Position numbers and translations under genes: made by a program. A DNA stretch of 64,000 nt from Streptomyces formicae (GTDB lineage Bacteria > Actinomycetota > Actinomycetes > Streptomycetales > Streptomycetaceae): the NCBI RefSeq assembly GCF_022647665.1, contig NZ_CP071872.1, positions 3,596,001 to 3,660,000 of the forward strand. The letters run 5' to 3'. Below, in pieces: positions 61,368 through 64,000 of this stretch; the stretch's first letter is position 1; every line of letters begins with the position of its first letter. The notes beneath the pieces were generated by a model. It searched no databases, was not told the DNA's origin, and saw nothing but the letters and a program-made list of their open reading frames with translations.

Positions 61368-61381
61368 CGGAGAGTTCTCCG
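61368..61381. promoter_or_regulatory. palindromic operator of the second TetR gene
   Basis: CGGAGA-GT-TCTCCG is a palindrome with perfect 6-bp arms. It lies 36 bp upstream of the TetR start at 61418 and just before the truncated divergent gene. The neighbouring TetR protein probably binds it. Confidence 0.6.
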
Positions 61382-61417
61382 CTTAGCGAGTGCTCCGTCC
61401 TGACCTGGAGGAATCCC

Positions 61418-62029
61418 GTGGCCGAGCCTGCGAACGAACCCGTACGCGCCGACGCGCTGAGGAACCGGGAGCACATCCTCCAGGTCGCCCACGACGCCTT
61501 CGCGGAGTCCGGGACGACCTCGCTCAATGCCATCGCCAAACGCGCCGGTGTCGGTCCCGGCACCCTGTACCGGCACTTCCCCACCCGTGAGGACCTGATC
61601 CTCGCGGTCTACCGGCACGACGTCCGGCGGCTGGTCGACTCCGTCCCGGACGTCCTGGCCGCCGCCCGCACGCCGTTGGACGCCTTCCGGACCTGGTTCC
61701 GCACTCTCGCCGACTACGTACGCCTCAAGCACGGGCTCGGCGAGGCCCTGCACACGGCCGCCGTCCAGGACGCGGTCAACGAGACGTACGCGCCCGTCAC
61801 GGCGGCCGTCGCCCGACTGCTGCGCGCCTGCGAGGAGGACGGCAGTGTCCGCCCCGGCCTGGACGCGGCCGACACCCTGCTGCTGATGGGCTTCCTGTGG
61901 CGCGTGGGCCCCGGCGAGGAGGGCCGGGAACAGGCCCGGCGGCTCATGGAACTCGCCATCGCCGGACTCCGCCCCGTCCCCGGCGCGGCCGGTCCCGTCC
62001 CCGGTCCAGTCCCCGGCCCCGGGCGCTGA
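61418..62029 (+). CDS. TetR/AcrR-family transcriptional regulator
   Basis: This 203-residue protein has a TetR DNA-binding domain (NREHILQVAHDAFAESGTTS, then VGPGTLYRHFPTREDLILAVY) and the C-terminal SbtR-like region common in streptomycetes. The tail is a Pro/Gly repeat (PGAAGPVPGPVPGPGR). The GTG start follows GGAGG by 6 nt. It is divergent from the broken F420 reductase-like gene, which was probably its target before the deletion. It may now regulate only itself. Confidence 0.88.
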   Translation: MAEPANEPVRADALRNREHILQVAHDAFAESGTTSLNAIAKRAGVGPGTLYRHFPTREDLILAVYRHDVRRLVDSVPDVLAAARTPLDAFRTWFRTLADYVRLKHGLGEALHTAAVQDAVNETYAPVTAAVARLLRACEEDGSVRPGLDAADTLLLMGFLWRVGPGEEGREQARRLMELAIAGLRPVPGAAGPVPGPVPGPGR

Positions 62030-62328
62030 GCGCGGCGGGCCATGTTCGGCCCCGGGCGGGTCCGACCAGGGTGTCGGCTACGCCAGGCTGTCGGTAACGC
62101 GGTCAATGGTCCAGATTCGAGTCATTGGGCAACTTGCGATTGTTCGGCAGCAGTTCACTGCATCAGCATTGACGCGGTGTGTGTGAATCCTCAACACTCT
62201 GCGTGCCTGCTATTGGCGTGACCGCAGACCATTGACGTCCGCCGCTGTACCGGGCCCCGCATTGTCCTGCTTGCCCGCCCGGTCCACCCCCCTTCGTGAC
62301 CGGGCGCTGGAGTCCTGAGAGGTGACCA
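62030..62328. promoter_or_regulatory. 299-bp leader of the phospholipase C gene with distant inverted repeats
   Basis: GTCAATGGTC (62102-62111) and its inverse GACCATTGAC (62227-62236) are perfect 10-bp complementary sequences 115 bp apart. The region is AT-richer than its surroundings and should hold the promoter. No gene is present. The repeats could be paired regulator sites or stem arms. Confidence 0.5.
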
Positions 62329-64000
62329 GTGGATCGTCGGAAGTTTCTGGGAGTGGCCGCCGGAGCGACGGCCGGAGCCGTCGCCGGGTCCGCGCTCGAT
62401 CTCGCGGCGGGGGCCTCGGCCGCCGCCGCGACCGGCACGATAGCCGACGTCAAGCACATCGTCGTCCTCATGCAGGAGAACCGCAGCTTCGACCACTACT
62501 TCGGGAAGCTGAAGGGCGTACGCGGCTACGCCGACCGCAGCGCCATGCTCCTGAACGGCGGGCACTCGGTCTTCAACCAGCCCAACGGCTCGGGCCGGCA
62601 GTACCCGTACTCGCTGCGCGAGGGTGTCGGCGGCGACGCCTCGCTGGTGCCCCACTGCGCGCCCGGCCTCGGCCACGACTGGAACACGCAGCACGCCTGC
62701 TGGAACGGCGCGCTGATGGACAACTTCGTCGCCGGAGCCGGTGGCGTGCACTCCATGGGCTACCTGGACCGCACCGACATCCCGTTCTACTACGCCCTCG
62801 CGGACGCCTACACCGTCTGCGACTCCTACTTCTGCTCCTCGCTCACCGGCACAGGACCGAACCGTGCCTTCCTGTGGAGCGGGAAGATCGACGCCAGCCA
62901 CAACAACGGCGGCGACCTCACGGGCTGCACCTGGAAGACGTACGCGGAGAACCTCCAGGACGCCGGAGTGACCTGGCGTGTCTACAACCGGCGGAACGAC
63001 AACTTCGGCGACAACGCCCTGGAGTACTTCAACCAGTTCGCGAATGCCGGTCCCGGCAATCCGCTGTACGACCGTGGCGTCGCCGACGTCCCCGGATCCT
63101 CCTCCACGCCCACCCACCAGGCCATCATCGACGCGATACGCGCGGACGTCGTGGGCGGCACCCTGCCCCAGGTGTCGTGGGTGGTGCCCAACCAGGCGTA
63201 CTCCGAGCACCCCTCCGGCAGCACGCCCGGCGACGGCCACCACTTCACCAACATGCTGCTCCAGGCGCTCAACGCCGACCCGGCCGTCTTCAACTCCACC
63301 GTCGTGATCGTCAACTACGACGAGAACGACGGCTTCTTCGACCACGTGCCGCCGCCGATCCCGCCGAGCGGCACCGCGGACGAGCTCGTCATCGGCGGCA
63401 AGCCGGTCGGTCTCGGCTTCCGCGTCCCCATGCTCGTGGTCTCGCCGTGGACCCGCGGCGGCTGGGTGAACTCCGAGGTCTTCGACCACACCTCCGTCAT
63501 CCGCTTCATGGAGAAGTGGACCGCGGCCATCGGCAAGCCCGCCAGTTCCCCAACATCAGCGCCTGGCGGCGCAAGGTGTGCGGTGACCTGACGAGCGTCT
63601 TCGACTTCGCCGCACCGGTGAACGGGCTGCCGTCGCTCCCCGCGACGACGACGATCGGCAGCCGCTGCGACGGCGTCCCCAACCCCGTGCCGCAGACCAA
63701 CGCGCTGCCCGCCCAGGAGTCCGGCACCCGGCCCGCCAGGGCGCTGCCGTACCAGGCCAACGGCTACCTCGACCGCCTGGAGATCAGCGGCACCACGATG
63801 AGGCCCTGGTTCAAGATGGTGAACGTGGGCACGCCCGCCAAGCAGGCCGCTCACTTCTCCATCCACCCCAACGCCCACCGCTCCCGCACCCCGTGGCAGT
63901 ACACCGTCGAAGCGGGCGGTACCCAGGAGGACTTCTTCAACGTCGGCGCGGGCTTCGGCGACGGCAAGTACGACATCAGCATGTACGGTCCGAACCGCTT
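62329..64000 (+). CDS. Tat-secreted phospholipase C (phosphoesterase family), frameshifted and 3' partial
   Basis: The GTG start follows AGAGGTG. The protein begins with a twin-arginine signal (DRRKFLGVAAG) and has the phosphoesterase motif VLMQENRSFDHYFGKLKGVR (near residue 46). Further motifs are HDWNTQHACWNGALMDNFV and NYDENDGFFDHVPPP. The opening frame stops at 63591. A continuous frame from 63549 to the window edge encodes NISAWRRKVCGDLTSVFDFA and a DUF756-like C-terminus (SGTTMRPWFKMVNVGTPAKQ, FSIHPNAH). The switch falls at CCCC (63548-63551); a fifth C would restore the frame. It probably hydrolyses phospholipids outside the cell. Confidence 0.8.

Overview
This window is GC-rich actinobacterial chromosome, almost certainly Streptomyces. 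Support comes from the strong third-position GC, frequent GTG/TTG starts, twin-arginine and lipoprotein secretion signals, many one-component regulators, SpoIIE/HATPase signalling proteins, and conserved small streptomycete proteins. I see no tRNA, rRNA, CRISPR array, prophage or complete biosynthetic cluster. It reads as an accessory, metabolically diverse chromosomal region with several decaying genes.

Left part (1-21 kb): the end of a SpoIIE-type phosphatase/anti-sigma kinase; a TetR/aldo-keto reductase pair around overlapping palindromes; an SDR; an iron-box DUF2470 gene; HAD phosphatase, RibD-like reductase, two-domain Usp, membrane-anchored trypsin-like protease, crotonase, diacylglycerol-kinase-like protein and a large LuxR (LAL) regulator; then an osmoprotectant ABC system whose ATPase lies tail-to-tail with its permease/binding-protein genes; an S33 hydrolase; and a PIG-L deacetylase cut near its 3' end by a 194-bp MITE-like element.

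Middle (21-45 kb): a quinone-oxidoreductase/acyl-CoA dehydrogenase operon behind a 12-bp palindrome; a five-gene Nik-type nickel/peptide importer with a Nur-box-like site; secreted GDPD-like and beta-lactamase-like enzymes; a 25-bp tandem repeat with a long hairpin; a GH8 hydrolase (possibly chitosanase) behind the palindrome GTTAGGAAACTTTCCTAAC; and a tightly coupled four-gene operon (ABM monooxygenase, beta-hydroxyacid-dehydrogenase-like enzyme, amidohydrolase, P450), followed by a full-length PAS/SpoIIE/HATPase protein.

Right part (45-64 kb): a sugar locus combining a ChvE/MmsA/MmsB monosaccharide importer, an unassigned barrel-like protein, a zinc dehydrogenase, an enolase-superfamily dehydratase, an IclR regulator and an SMP-30 lactonase. 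Three copies of a GTTCGA-type motif sit at its promoters. These genes would import a sugar, oxidise it to a lactone, hydrolyse it to an aldonate and dehydrate it. Then come phosphoglucomutase, a Sua5/YrdC protein, redox enzymes, two TetR regulators with clear palindromic operators, and a Tat-secreted phospholipase C that runs off the window.

Decay is conspicuous: deletion remnants of a LysR regulator, of an F420-reductase-like gene and of a PQQ-propeller-like gene, plus two frameshifts. Both frameshifts would be repaired by reading a C4 tract as C5, so they may be sequencing errors.
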